Positions 21,430-32,700 of a DNA stretch of 64,000 bases are shown here, one piece after another. A program made the translations under genes and the position numbers. The notes beneath the pieces are model-generated. The model saw only the letters and a list, made by a program, of their open reading frames with translations, was not told where the DNA came from and made no database searches. The DNA comes from Diphasiastrum complanatum (taxonomy: Eukaryota; Streptophyta; Lycopodiopsida; Lycopodiales; Lycopodiaceae): contig CM055104.1 of the NCBI GenBank assembly GCA_029204225.1, forward strand, positions 56,262,264-56,326,263, read 5' to 3'. How positions within the stretch are numbered: the first letter of the stretch is position 1; each line of letters begins with the position of its first letter.

Positions 21430-23233
21430 TCACTTTTTCTGTCGTCTTTTTTCGCAGTTTTCTGCCTTAGTTTTCTTCTTACCTTTAAGTGTTAAAGAAT
21501 CTTTACTACTTCTTGTCGTTACTTTATTTATCTTTTCCTCTAAATCTGGCCATTGATGATCTTGATCTAATAATTCAGCATCTACTTCTATCCTCTGAAC
21601 TATCATGTTAGTGTTAGTCTTAGATGGCCGAAGGTCGTCTTCCCTAGGTGAGTTTACAAACCTTGGTTTAGACCGTGGCTGTTGCGGCTGAGGACATTCA
21701 GCTGTGACATGCCCTTCGCCTTTATAGTTAGCACAATGAGGACAATGAGGCGAATAGTGACAATGAGGCTCCAAAATTGTAGCACAAACCCCTTACTCTG
21801 GTCGACGGAGTAGAATCTCGTATTCCGCCCCTTCGCAAAATAGTGTACTGTTGACCAGGACATTGTTTCGGTATCATAGTTTTTTGGTTAGCAGGAGTTG
21901 CAGTATAAGCTATCTCCTCATGATTATTATTCGGACAGAGGAATAGTGCCTCTTCTAAATAATTAGTCTGTAAACTGGGACATTTGGTCTTAGAATGACC
22001 TTCCTTCCCACAAGCGGTACACCAAACATTGGCATTAGGCTTCACTTTCTTTTGCTTGGCTTTAACATCAGATATCTGGACTTTCAAGTCATTCATTTTT
22101 CTTGTTAACAACTCAACACTTTTCCTTAATGGATCCATCTTTTTGGATTTCTCCATTCTTTTCTTTCTATTTGAATTCCTATTTTTGGATTTCCTATAAG
22201 AAGATTCTTCTTCTAATGAAGAAGAATAAGATGAATACTCAAAGGATTCTTTGCCATCCACTGAATCAGATTCTGATTCAGGCTCAGTAGATGTTTCAGA
22301 TTCTTTTGTTCGTTTAAATTTGTGTTTTTTACTACTTTTTCTTTCATTTCTCCATCTGCGAGAAATTCGAGAAGTTTCGTAATTCTCAGCAGAGGCAATG
22401 ACATCTTCCAAAGAAGTCATCAAACCTGTCGACAATATTGATCCATTTTCTTAGGCAAACCACCCAAGAACCATTCATTTTGCATAGGAACTGGATACTG
22501 GGCTCCTAACTTTCCTATTAAATTCTTAACCCTACGAGTATATTTCCTAAGTGATTCCTTTGGCTTTTTCTCAACAGAGTTAAGCCGAGCCAACAATCTA
22601 GTGGAATATTCTATCTTTCTAAACTGTTTAAGGAATGCTGCATTCAAAGCATTCCAAGTATTAACTATTTTCGGTACTAATTGACTGTACCAAATCCTAG
22701 CCTGCTTTCACAAAAGACCTGGCAAAATTCTAACTTTATCCTCATCCGTATGCTCTTTCTTTGCTATGGTAATGGATTCAAATTGCGACAAATAACTATC
22801 CGCATCTTCAGAAGATGATCCCTTAAAGAAATCGTATCTGATTATTGTAGATGTGGGTGGCACTGGATTAGCCATATTAATAGATGGTGGTGAACTAGAT
22901 GAACTTGGAGGATCTGAATCTAAACTGTGCTCAGACAAAGATTCTAAACTTGGTTCGGAAGTAGAATCAAACAAATCTGATTCAGGTGAATATGTAGAAC
23001 TTGGTGTTTCAATGGATCTTTCCTCAAATGAATTTACAAATGCTGTAGTAGCGTGTAGAAGATCATTAAACGCTTCAGGTGTTAATGTTGCTCTAACTGG
23101 TGAATTTTGCAAATTCTGCAAAATTCACCAGTTAGAGCAACATTAACATTCTAGACTTCCTATATGCCTCTAAACGTTGTGCACACTCTAAACGCTTCTG
23201 TTCAATAGTTGCTTGAGAGTACGTTCTTGGCAT
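21430..23233 (-). pseudogene. Gypsy gag (nucleocapsid with CCHC knuckles), broken frames
   Basis: From its start side: a first ATG at 23233 (MPRTYSQATIEQKRLECAQR) whose frame fails at the 23081-23147 hairpin; an acidic/Ser-rich N-terminal part from 23121; capsid-like FKGSSSEDADSYLSQFESIT and KKPKESLRKYTRRVKNLIGK; then a Lys/Ser/Glu-rich linker. A CCHC knuckle WCTACGKEGHSKTKCP (about 22015) and a second one CPHCANYKGEGHVTAECP (about 21715) follow. At least three frame changes separate these pieces. The region joins the protease downstream on the minus strand. Confidence 0.85.
23081..23147. repeat. Perfect 31-bp inverted repeat, 5-nt loop, at the gypsy gag start
   Basis: Arms 23081-23111 and 23117-23147 are exact reverse complements with spacer AATTC. 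It overlaps the second possible gag start (23121) and interrupts the frame from the first (23233), adding a TAA. Confidence 0.95.
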
Positions 23234-23290
23234 GCATTACATGAGAAAGATTCGTAGATGTAACACACTGCAAAAGGTGAAATTCATCTC

Positions 23291-23309
23291 TCCGACAACG
23301 GCGCCAAAT
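23291..23309 (-). other. Gypsy primer-binding site
   Basis: The minus strand reads ATTTGGCGCCGTTGTCGGA, the classic start of the internal region in Athila/Tat-type gypsy elements. It is 4 nt from the inferred LTR end. Confidence 0.9.
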
Positions 23310-23313
23310 TATA

Positions 23314-24462
23314 TGGTGGCCTAGTTGTTATAGATTTTCACAAAAATGATGAATTATGTAGTATAAAAGGTTTGATCGTTCCCCAAGAGAGAGAATAATC
23401 TCATCTTTTGCATGGTAAATGTATGTATAATGGTAAACGGACTGGTATGTATAAAATTCACAACGAATACTACAGCGACATAACTGGTTATCCAAAGATA
23501 TTTGGGTAAATTGGCATCCAAGAACACCAATTATGAAATGTTTTGGTCAAGGTCTGTAAATGTAAGGATTACTTTATCTTTTAGACTCTTCAGGCATCAA
23601 GGAAACAGTCAGAACTGACAACAACTCGCAATTAGATTCAGTAAGCATAATCACATTAGCTAAAGATTCTTCTTAATCAGACCCAGAGAATTAGTCTTTA
23701 TCGTAGAAAGCAAGCAAAATAGAGCCTCAAACAATCCCGTTATTTGAACACATAGGTCGCTTGAAAATCCATGTTTGAGTAGCTGAAATTCAGTATAATA
23801 TAAGAAATGTGTGTGACGCAAATAGAACAGTATCACAATCATCGACAAATCATACAGAGTGTGTTCGCACATATGATAAGAAGTAATTATGTGAAAGATA
23901 GCAGAAAGAAAAGAATGCTCAAGCTATAGGAACTCGCTCTTCTCTCTATTGATACTCATCTCTGCGTAGAAATGCGTCAGTACAATGGCACGAAGTGTCG
24001 ACCTTGTAGGAACGATCATCGGCCTCAATGTCGTTCACGAACCGTTAAATGTAGGTTCTGGACTTCTATTGCGTCTCTTTAGAACGTCGCAACTTCTACT
24101 TAAAATATGAATTTACAAAGTGCGAAATAGGCCTTCACATGTATTTAGGCACTGTAGCAAATTTTACGTATATGGAAATTGAAAATTGTTACAATATATG
24201 ACATAACTCGGATAATGTGAAATCAAAAGTCTCCACAGTAATTTTTCATTTACTTAGTTGGCTAAGTTGGTTAAGATTATTGCTAGTTAGTAGAATTGCA
24301 TCAAATAGAGTCAATTAGATTTCAGAGCTAGTTTCTAGTACGTGATCACATCCGTTATTGCCGTGCACTCGCTATTCATCTAATTTATTCATGCTACTTA
24401 CGAATTGATCATACATTTTTATTGCATTCAATATTATGTTAGAATGAACGAATGCTTCTCCA
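23314..24462 (-). mobile_element. Gypsy 5' LTR (outer end approximate)
   Basis: The inner end (TGGTGGCC on +, ...GGCCACCA on minus) is fixed by the primer site. The outer end is placed where the outer copia integrase/RT frame breaks off (after GYPDEHW, near 24462; minus-strand TGGAGAAGC). No partner LTR survives because the 3' side is truncated, so neither length nor target duplication can be checked. Confidence 0.6.
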
Positions 24463-25250
24463 ATGTTCATCAGGATAGCCAATGAAAATACATTTATTTG
24501 TCCTATGATCCAACTTCTTCCTAAGTTGTTTAGGAATGTGAACAAAACATATACAACCAAAATTTTTAAATGGCTGACACTAGGCTTGTGTCCATGCCAA
24601 ACTTCATAAGGAGTCTTGTTGTTGACGGCTTTGGTGCTGGATCTGTTTTGCACGTAATAGGATGTGGTAGTAGCTTTTGCCCAGAACTTCGCAGGTAGGC
24701 GAGCTTGATGTAGCATGGATCTGGCTGAGTTGAGAAGAGTTTGATTCTTCCTTTCTGCAGTCCGTTCTTTTGAGGTGAATAGGAAGTAGTGAACTGTCTT
24801 TTGATGCCATGTTCAGCTAGGTAGTCGTACATCTCGTTGGAGATGTATTCGTCGCCACCATCAATTCGAAGTGCCTTCACTTTTCTAGATGTTTGCATCT
24901 CGGCCATGGCCTTGAATCTCTTGAAGCATTCAAAGGCTTCAGATTTGTGCTTAATGAACATGACTGTAGACCATCTACAATAATCATCTATGAAAGTGAT
25001 AAAATAGACTGCATCTTCTAAGGATGGAGTTGGCATTGGACCACAGAGATTGCTATGTACAAGATCTAATACATGATTTGTTTTGATGGAATGTGATTTT
25101 GGAAACTTGCTTCTAGAGTGCTTCCCATAGATGCATGATTCACAAAAGAAAGATTTCCTATCTAATGAAGAAGGAAAATTCAGTCCATCAACTAAATTAA
25201 TACAACGCATATAAGAAAGTGACTTGTATTCACGTGTCCAAATCGGCCAT
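24463..25250 (-). pseudogene. Outer copia integrase (catalytically dead)
   Basis: Copia integrase with a gag-pre-integrase zinc region (FCESCIYGKHSRSKFPKS) and core. The first catalytic Asp is lost (VHSNLCGPMP instead of VHSDLCGP). The second region reads LRIDGGDEYISNEMYDYL, and the third acidic residue is lost (SPQKNGLQKGR instead of QNGVAE). A frameshift near 24720 moves the rest to MLHQARLPAKFWAKATTTSY and TPYEVWHGHKPSVSHLK. The frame ends at FIGYPDEHW where the gypsy LTR begins. RT and RNase H of this element are absent to the left. Confidence 0.9.
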
Positions 25251-25690
25251 AGAACAACACTATCATTTACATTTTCATTAGAGATACTAGCTAATGCAAC
25301 TGCATTAGAGAGTGCATAAAGATTTCCGACTCTAATGCATGTAGTCAGAGTAGTATCTTCCTCGAGTATTGTACACTGTTCAGATGAGAAAGTAATAGTG
25401 TAGCCCTCATCAGTTATCTTAGAGAATGATAACAGGTTCTTTGACAACTGAGGAACATGAAGGACATTAGGAACACAAATGGACAGATCGTTGTTGAAGC
25501 TGATCTTCACTGCTCCTTTGTCTTCCACGCGTATGGTGCTAGAATCTCTGAGGTAGATAAATTGGTCTCTGTTGTAAGCTATGTACTCCGTAAACCATTC
25601 CTTGCGAGAGGTCATGTGTTGGGTAGCGTCACTGTCTAGGTACCAGCTATCACAGTCTTCGCTGATGTTGTAAGCCATTACTAAGTGTGT
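25251..25690 (-). pseudogene. Outer copia protease
   Basis: Reads DSWYLDSDATQHMTSRKEWF where copia proteases have WYLDSGATxHM; the active-site glycine is Asp. It continues with VPNVLHVPQLSKNLLSFSKI, the standard copia protease tail, and is open into the integrase frame. Upstream, 25690-25870 holds a degenerate CCHC knuckle (LFYRYCKRANHSSRS) in another frame. Confidence 0.9.
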
Positions 25691-25869
25691 GTCTTGCTCC
25701 TTGAATTTGGCCGCGTTGGAGGAGTCTAGCTATAGCTGTTGTTGCTGTTTCTTTGTCTTGTTGTAGATCCTGATGCGACACTCCTTGATGAGTGATTAGC
25801 TCTTTTGCAATATCTGTAGAAAAGCTTCTTGCGTGATCCACCATGCTCACATTGAGTGTGAGGCTTCTG

Positions 25870-26384
25870 CTATTGCTGCTGCACTTGATTCGTGCCCTTG
25901 AAATAGTCCCTTTTCTTGGTGTATAGAGCCATGGATCTGTCTTTGATGGACAAGCTGCTAGTCTTTCTCCGCATTTCTCCTTGAAGAAGATGACTGATCA
26001 CCTTTTGATGAGTGAGGTCAGGTTGTGTGAAGATCATCACCACAAAGTGCTCATACGACTTTGGAAGAGAAGAAATCAAGGTCACAACGACATCATCATC
26101 TTGAATAGAACATCCTATAGTTGACAACTGATCTAACAGGGACTTGAAGCTATTGATGTGAGAAGTGATGGCAGTAGAATCAGACATGCTAAGAGTAAAG
26201 AACTTCCGTCTAAGATGTAATCTCGTGGTTACATTGTGAGTCTCATAGAGACTTGATAACAAGTCCAGTGCTTTCTTAGAGGTTTTGCACGTGGTAACGT
26301 GAGATATTTGAGAGTCGGCTAGATTGAGTGTGATACATGCTAAGGCCTTATGATCTATGATCCTCTAGGCCTTTGCTTGGTCAG
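25870..26384 (-). pseudogene. Outer copia gag, C-terminal part (split by insertion)
   Basis: Encodes LACITLNLADSQISHVTTCK, LYETHNVTTRLHLRRKFFTL and DDDVVVTLISSLPKSYEHFV, typical copia gag. The N-terminal part lies 11 kb away at 37821-37991. Its last codons (LKLEEGD) join those here (QAKAWRIIDHK) when the intervening + strand element is removed. This shows the gag was intact before that insertion. Confidence 0.9.
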
Positions 26385-27415
26385 TGTTGGCTGATTTTGT
26401 CGAATCCCCAAGATACTCGAACAGAGCAACTCAAGAGCACCTCTCACCTTAGACCGAGGAGGTCTCTGAGAAGACGAGACTAATGAAGACTGAGAGCCAA
26501 GTATGAGAGCCAAGAAATGCTAGTTAGTAAACAAGTAAGAACTGTGTAAGCCTCATGGTGAATCCCGGAAGATGGAATGACCATGTAGGAGCTAGTATTT
26601 CTAAGCAAATGTAATAAATGCAAGTAGACCCCTCTTAAAGAAAATAGAGTGAGCCACCTTTTGATGGTGACCTCTAGTGGAGAGCAATATTCCACTTGTA
26701 ATTTGTGAAATGTGGAAATTCCACTAGGATGCCACCTAAGGAGCTCTCTTGCTTATTTAAGAGACTCCCTCTTTGTGAAGAGGAGCTTTTTGCATTATAT
26801 CTACTCCATGCTTAATAAGAAGATTTTCCATGAGTTTGATGCCACACTAAGCTCCTTGATCATGATGGTTTTCTTGAGTGATGCCCCTATGATCATGCCC
26901 TTCCTTTCATATTGTGTGTGGTTGTGAATTTAGAGTGGATTAGTTTTCTTGCTTTCCTAGTTGTGGATTAGATTTCTTGTTTTCTTGTGGATTAATGTAG
27001 GAGCCAGCATTCAAGTAAACTAAATAGGCTAGAAATGTGGCATAAATCTTGCATATTCTCTAACATTCTAGTTCTTGATGTTCTTGGGATGTCCAAGAAT
27101 CAAAAGGCTGGTTAGTTTCTTGATTCTTGGACTTCTAACATGCTGTAGTTTAGTTCTTGTTTCTTGTTTATCAGTTATGCAAATGTAGCTCAGTTCAGTG
27201 TAGTGTAGAATCTGGTTTCAATCCGTTTTTAGAGTAAATAGCAGTAGAATCTATAGAACGTTCATTTGGGCTATACTCTATTCTGTGAAAGAGCGTTCTT
27301 GGCTTGCATCTTTATGTAGAATGTAAGTGCGTTCAAGAGTGACACCCCTGAGTAGTCCTCTGACAGGTAGGACAAAGAAATATACTACAACGAAACTCTG
27401 TCCCTTCTGCCTGGT
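26385..27415 (+). mobile_element. Left LTR of gag-only element, first piece
   Basis: Begins TGTTGGCTGATTTTGTCG and is collinear with the right LTR (36653-37820), differing by a few percent by eye. It is interrupted at 27415 by the inserted copia element and resumes at 31440. Left flank gtcag against right flank gtcac (37821-37825) gives the 5-bp target duplication with one mutation. Pieces total about 1161 bp against 1168 bp for the right LTR. Confidence 0.92.
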
Positions 27416-27650
27416 TGTGAAAGTACTGTACTTTAGGACCATAAATGGATCTACAAAAGATCCACAAGAGTGATTGGATGCTTGCTTAGACATGACCAAC
27501 TCTCTTGACTTGACCTAACCTACATTAGGATGGGTTTCCCATGTGGCATCATGGCCTCACATGTGTGGGACCCACTTGTGTACACAATTTACACTATTCT
27601 ACATGGTTTTTGATCAAGCTAGATTTGCCAATTTTTGGCAATTCTTCACA
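27416..27650 (-). mobile_element. 3' LTR (internally deleted, 235 bp) of nested copia copy 2
   Basis: Runs TGTGAAAG to TTCTTCACA on +, with both ends matching the 701-bp LTR at 30734-31434, but about 466 bp of the middle are missing (joined near 27489). The minus-strand ATTGGGAG just inside (27651-27658) is the polypurine tract. Flanks are ctggt (left) and tgggt (right), and the empty site at 37681-37690 reads cctgggttgg. Confidence 0.9.
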
Positions 27651-28027
27651 CTCCCAATAGAGAATGATGTCCATGAAGGATCTTTCACCACCTCTTAGAG
27701 GATCCCTTACAAGATGTTCCATAAATGAGTCTATATACATGTAGCACACTTCAAAACTAAACATCATGCCAAGCCATGGATTCCAAGGCATTTTGTGCAC
27801 TTGAAGATACATCAATTAAAATATTAAGTGCATAAATAATGTTGCCAAAGACAACTTGTCTTGCTTGATCCATATGATTGAGCCTAGATGGCTCCATCTT
27901 GATACTCGAGGTTCTTCTTGGAGTTCTCGGGTCTTGAGCTTGATCCTCGACTTGACTTGGACTCCAAAACATCAATGAATTGAATAAGGTGTTGATCCAA
28001 AGGTGCTTCTTCAAGTTTACAAATCTT
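27651..28027 (-). pseudogene. Nested copia: remnant of the integrase-RT hinge
   Basis: The frame WSPSQVEDQAQDPRTPRRTS and SSIKMEPSRLNHMDQARQVV resembles the variable linker before copia RT (RRSxRxxxPPxRL). It then runs into the polypurine tract with no RT or RNase H. The element therefore has an internal deletion of the whole RT region. Confidence 0.55.
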
Positions 28028-29175
28028 TCACTCTTGAAAGATCACATTTCCACCATTGACAAATTCTTTGGCTGAAAACAAGTAGATTCTACAATCTCTA
28101 CTTGAAGAGCAAAACACTACCATTATTCCTATCATTGAAATAGGATAATCTTTGGTCCTTACAATGGAATGATCATGCTCAAAGCATGTGGACCCAAAGA
28201 TTTCCAATACAAATGATGTTTCATCTTTTATGACACTATTCAAACTATTACAAAAATAGTTATCCAATGAAATTGCTTTATCAACAACAAATGTGGATTT
28301 CAAAGCATCCCATTTTATTGTCTTGTCATACAAAGTAATAAACACCATGAATCTTAAAGGTAAGAAACAAGTCACCTCATGTCTACTAATACTTTCCCAA
28401 AAGTATTCAAAGATAGTAGACTCTCCAATGCTCACCACCCTTGCAAGATGCACACTTGAATGGACAATTTGCATGCAATTTGATGACTCGAACATTGTCA
28501 TTGAGGACTCCCTTGGAACTCTCATGCTTTGAGGCTGATCCTCAAGATCTTCCTCCTTTTGATGCTCCTCCTCAATGCAAGCAAGATCACACTTTGCCAA
28601 GATCTCCTCTTGAGTGATCTCCTCCCTTGCCAAGCTCATTCTTTCAAAAGCAACACTAGCTTCCAACTTAAACAATCTTCCATGTTTAAATCCCTTTGCA
28701 ATGCAAACATCATTCTTCAAGATGAAGCAAACACCATGCTTAAAGTGGACATCCAAACCACTTTCTAAAAGTAGACCAACACTAAGCATATTCTTGGTGA
28801 TTGATGGTACATAAAGGACATTTTCTAGATCCATGCATTTTGAGGATTCTAGATACAAAGAGATGGTGCCAACACCATCTATCCTACACTCTTCATCATT
28901 TGCAGTAAAGACAAACTTTTTAGCATCATTGAAAGAGTGTAAGGTTGAGAAAAAATCCTTTTCACAAGACATGTGGGAGCTAGCCCCACTGTCGATCCAC
29001 CAATTGTCTCTTGAATTGCTATTGCTTGTTGGTGAGGATGTAGATGCCATCAAGAATACATCTACTTCATCCTCCTCCTCCTTTGCAAGGTTTCCTTGTT
29101 TGTCCTCCTCCACTTGTGCTCTTAGCCTCTTGTAGCATTCAGATGCATAATGCCCCTTCTTTCCACAAAAGAAGC
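28028..29175 (-). pseudogene. Nested copia: knuckle, protease and collapsed integrase ORF
   Basis: A 361-codon open frame (29113-28028), extended upstream by the CCHC knuckle CFFCGKKGHYASECYKRLRA. The protease has the intact motif NWWIDSGASSHMSCEKDFFS and VLYVPSITKNMLSVG. After LFKLEASVAF the integrase zinc finger and catalytic core are gone. About 150 residues of unassigned sequence lead to IFGSTCFEHDHSIVRTKDYP and YLFSAKEFVNGGNVIFQE, a recognisable copia integrase C-terminus. The long open frame with an intact protease but no INT core or RT suggests a non-autonomous deletion derivative rather than random decay. Confidence 0.8.
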
Positions 29176-29901
29176 ATTTTTGCTTTGACTTGTCCTTTGA
29201 GATGCATCATCCTCTTCTTTGGCCTCCTTTTGATGCTTTCCATTGGTCTTCTTTTTGCCCTTGAATGAGAAATTGGCTTTCTCATCACCATCCTGCAAAG
29301 ACAAGGAACTCATCCTAGATTTTGCATGGAGCATCCTACACTCTTCAGCCACTAATACACTGTGAAGTTTTTCTATAGTTGGCAAAGTGTCTTGGATGGC
29401 AAAACTTTGGACCAAATTTGCAAAGTCATCTCCTAGACCATTAAGGACAATTTGTACAAGCTCTCCATCATGAATCTTCTCTCCAATGGTAGCCAACTCC
29501 CTATTTAGAGACTTGATTCTAAGTACATAATCTTGTGCACTCTCCTCACTTCTCTTCATGCTTTGCAAAATCTGATTTCTAAGCATGAGTACTCTTGAAG
29601 TGGTACTAGATTCATAGATTGATTTTAAAGACTCTCAAGCCTCTTTAGCACTAGTACATGCTGATACTTCTCTCAACAAATCATTGCTCACATTCATCTT
29701 CACACAATGAAGTGCAAGCCTAGATCTCTTCTTGTATCTAGCTAACTCCTGTGCACCTAGAGGTTCATCTTCTTCTTCAATCAAGAACTCGTGAAGGTCT
29801 TGGAGCACCAAGAGTGACTCCATCCTAACCTTCCAAATAGCATAATTTGTAGAATTCAATCTCTCACTAGCTTCTAGAAGGTATGCACTAGCAGATCCCA
29901 T
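29122..29901 (-). pseudogene. Nested copia copy 2 gag
   Basis: Starts ATGGG at 29901 (MGSASAYLLEASERLNSTNY, AIWKVRMESLLVLQDLHEFL), the best-preserved gag of this family. A TGA near 29635 replaces the Trp of AKEAWESL, after which the same frame continues (SIYESSTTSRVLMLRNQ, LATIGEKIHDGELVQIVLNG). A frame change near 29190 separates it from the knuckle-protease ORF. It is collinear with 6012-6558. Confidence 0.9.
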
Positions 29902-29929
29902 CTTACTAGTGACTTCTACAAACAAGAAA

Positions 29930-30690
29930 TAGATTTGATTGACTTGAAACTCACAAAAGTCTCACACTTGCAGTGTTTCACTCAAATTTGATTTCTAATC
30001 CAACAAATGGACTTATAATCACAGTTCTATCACTCCCTCACAAAGCTGGAATGAAGATAAGATGAAGTGAAAACTACTTTCAAACAAATCTTGCCAAGAA
30101 ATGGATTTGATTGTCTCTAGAAACTCACTAAGGTCTCTCTCTTGTAGTTTTTCACTCAAATTAGATTTCTAATCCAACAAATGGACTTATAATCTCAGTT
30201 CTAGCACTCCCTCACAAAGTTGGAATGAAGATAAGGTGATGTGAAATCTACTTACAATCAAATCTTGCTAATTTTGATTATTTTTGGACAAAAAAATGAC
30301 TTAATCTCTTTCTTCCTTCTTGGTGTACTTTCAAGACCTGTTTTTAACCTTAATAGGACTTGAACTCAGCCTAGATTAATTAGATTCCATGAAACAAATT
30401 CAAATCTAATCAATGGCAAATGATCTTGGTAGATTATCCTAGGATCTCCACCAAAAATTACACCAACAGCTCACAAATTGAATTTTTTTTGGATCAAATG
30501 AACACCATGCATTTAATGCAGGTTCAGAGGTGCCCACACATGTGGACAGTACGGATTTGGACCCCTACCAAGTTTGGGATCAAATCTCCTCACCAAAATC
30601 AAGATTCTAGCTTGCCCTCTCAATACTAGCTTTTAGCACCAAAACTTGCTAAAAATGGATTTGCATTAGATCAATGGCTTATGCTCTTGT
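29930..30690 (-). other. Leader (5' UTR) of nested copia
   Basis: About 760 bp between primer site and gag, collinear with 6590-7330 of the other copy. It contains two roughly 180-bp tandem segments beginning with the same words (caacaaatggacttataatc at 30001 and 30177; ggaatgaagataagatga-type at 30049 and again near 30222). No coding sequence. Confidence 0.6.
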
Positions 30691-30694
30691 ACTT

Positions 30695-30733
30695 GGCTCT
30701 GATACCATGTGTAAGTACTTGGCTCTGATACCA
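30695..30733 (-). other. Duplicated primer-binding site
   Basis: The minus strand carries TGGTATCAGAGCC twice: 30733-30721, abutting the LTR, and 30707-30695, 26 bp further in. The intervening words are also duplicated (gtaagtacttggctctgataccatgt). The sister copy at 7331 has only one. Confidence 0.9.
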
Positions 30734-31434
30734 TGTGAAAGTACTGTACTTTAGGACCATAAATGGATCTACAAAAGATCCACAAGAGTGATTGGATGCT
30801 TGCTTAACAATCTATCAAAAAACTAGACACAAAAAAGTTGATCTAGATTGGCAATCTGACAAACAATAAGCATTAACAATCAAAAGCATTGATAAACATT
30901 GAAATCCGAGCCCACACGTGTGTACTACAGACTGTAGTACGGCCTTCAACCTGAGAAACAAGTAGAAATTGATTTGGTTTCATTTGGATCACAAAAACTC
31001 AATGTACATAGTGAACTAGCTTGAGATTGCCAATAAGCTCCAAAAATTTTCTATCTTCTCACTATGGAGAGAGGGAATACATAGCAAATTCGACTTCCTT
31101 CTTGAAGTTAGGTGGATTTCCAGCATGTAATAAGGAAGTTAACTCACTCTCCTTGACCTAAAATGAAACCCTAGTCTATTTCCTAGAGTTATGCTTGGTA
31201 GGTAGCTAGTTGGTCAAATTTTCACCTTAAACTTAGGTGTAGGTCCTATAAAGTAGGGATGGCCACCAAATAGACATGACCAACTCTCTTGAATTGACCT
31301 AACCTACATTAGGATGGGTTTCCCATGTGGTATCATGGCCTCACATGTGTGGGACCCACTTGTGTACACAATTTACACTATTCTACATGGTTTTTGATCA
31401 AGCTAGATTTGCCAATTTTTGGCAATTCTTCACA
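30734..31434 (-). mobile_element. 5' LTR, 701 bp, of nested copia copy 2
   Basis: TGTGAAAG to CTTCACA on +, exactly 701 bp like the LTR at 7343-8043. Its minus-strand end abuts the primer site. Immediately beyond its outer end the host LTR resumes with tgggttggcatcg. Confidence 0.93.
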
Positions 31435-31569
31435 TGGGTTGGCATCGTGAAATCAAGAAACCATCTAACGAATGCCATGAAGCCTAATAACAGGCGAAAA
31501 CGGATCTGAAAAAAAAGCAAGTAAAGAAAATGTGTTAACAGATCCTCTGGAGCAGGGGATTTGTAAACA
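31435..31569 (+). mobile_element. Left LTR of gag-only element, second piece
   Basis: Continues the LTR interrupted at 27415: gggttggcatcgtgaaatca here against gggttggcatcgtaaaatca at 37687. It ends in GTAAACA, as does the right LTR at 37820. 31435-31439 is the target duplication of the nested copia. Confidence 0.92.
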
Positions 31570-31587
31570 TTTGGCACCAGTTGTCGA
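31570..31587 (+). other. Primer-binding site of gag-only element
   Basis: TTTGGCACCAGTTGTCGA directly follows the LTR end. It is a variant of the gypsy site TTTGGCGCCGTTGTCGGA seen at 23291-23309, which places this element with the gypsy group and fixes its + orientation. Confidence 0.75.
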
Positions 31588-32193
31588 TTGAACACATGCA
31601 CATCTCTACTCCATCCCTGTTTCAACATTCTTCCATGATCCGCTCCATAAACAACATCATCCATATCTGGATCTGCCATCATCTGCAGTCTGACACTTAC
31701 AGTCTGCCATGTTCTTGAATAGCATCATTACATGGCCGTTCTTTGACAATATCATCCTAAGGGTGGTTTCACATGGAGTGGGGGGTAAGTCCAAAAGGCC
31801 CAAATCCTTTACTTTGATTGGTGGAGCCACTTCAAGAGGCCTCCCCCCATTTCACAAGGAGTGAGAGTTGCCCCTAGGTGGCATCCCAGGTGGCATTGAA
31901 AGGTGCCAAGGTGGGGTAAGTCAAGATACCAGGGGAGTACCTTGGACCTCTTGGAGTATTGGGAGAAAGTGGTGGGCCTTCTCTCTCTCCTCCAATGAAA
32001 ACCATAAATACCTTATCTAATTTGAGTTTAAATAATAAATGCTTTGCCCCACAAATGAAAAGGGGCTTTCACATGGAATGACTTGGAAGGACCTGGGCTT
32101 TCAAACCGGGGGGTAAGTGCAAATTTTGAAATGGCCCTAGACTCCATGTGAAACCACCCTAATTATACGATTGTGTGTTAACTATTGTGTTAC

Positions 32194-32700
32194 ATCTCAA
32201 CCGGAAACCTCAATAAACTCTCAACTGGAGGCCCAGCTAAAATCTCAATAGGAGACCTTAGTAAAATCTCAACCGGAGACCTCAATAAACTCTCAACCGG
32301 AGGCCCATCTTAAATCTCAACCGAAGTATTTTTCTGGAATCTCGACCAAAGCATTTTTCTGGATTTCAACCGGAGCCGAAGTGCTCGATGGAATCTCGAC
32401 CGAAGTGCCCGTTCAGATCTCAATCGGAGCCAAAGTACTCACTGAAATCTTGACCAAAGTGCTCCCTGAGATCTTGACCGAAGTGCTCCCTATAATCTCG
32501 ACCGAAGTGTCCGCTGAAGTCTCGACCAAAGTGCTCCCTGAGATCTCGACCAAAGTGTCTACTGAAATCTCGACCGAAGTGCTCACTGAAATCTTGACCG
32601 AAGTGCTCCCTGAGATCTCGACCAAAATGTCTGCTGAGATCTCGACTGAAACAATCAGGTCAATGCTCGATCAGAGCAATTAACACCCATCTCAACCGGA
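32194..32700 (+). repeat. 24-bp tandem repeat array (about 21 units) in the leader
   Basis: Units follow the form ctcaaccggagNcctcaNtaaa on the left, grading into ctcgaccgaagtgctccctgag on the right. Most are exactly 24 bp. Because 24 is a multiple of 3, a + frame (32381-32683) is open and repeats an octapeptide such as EILTEVLP or EISTKVST, and the opposite strand is also open. It lies between the primer site and gag. Confidence 0.85.

Noticed and set aside
32194-32700. CRISPR-like array
   Set aside because: Contiguous 24-bp units without unique spacers in a plant retroelement leader: a minisatellite.
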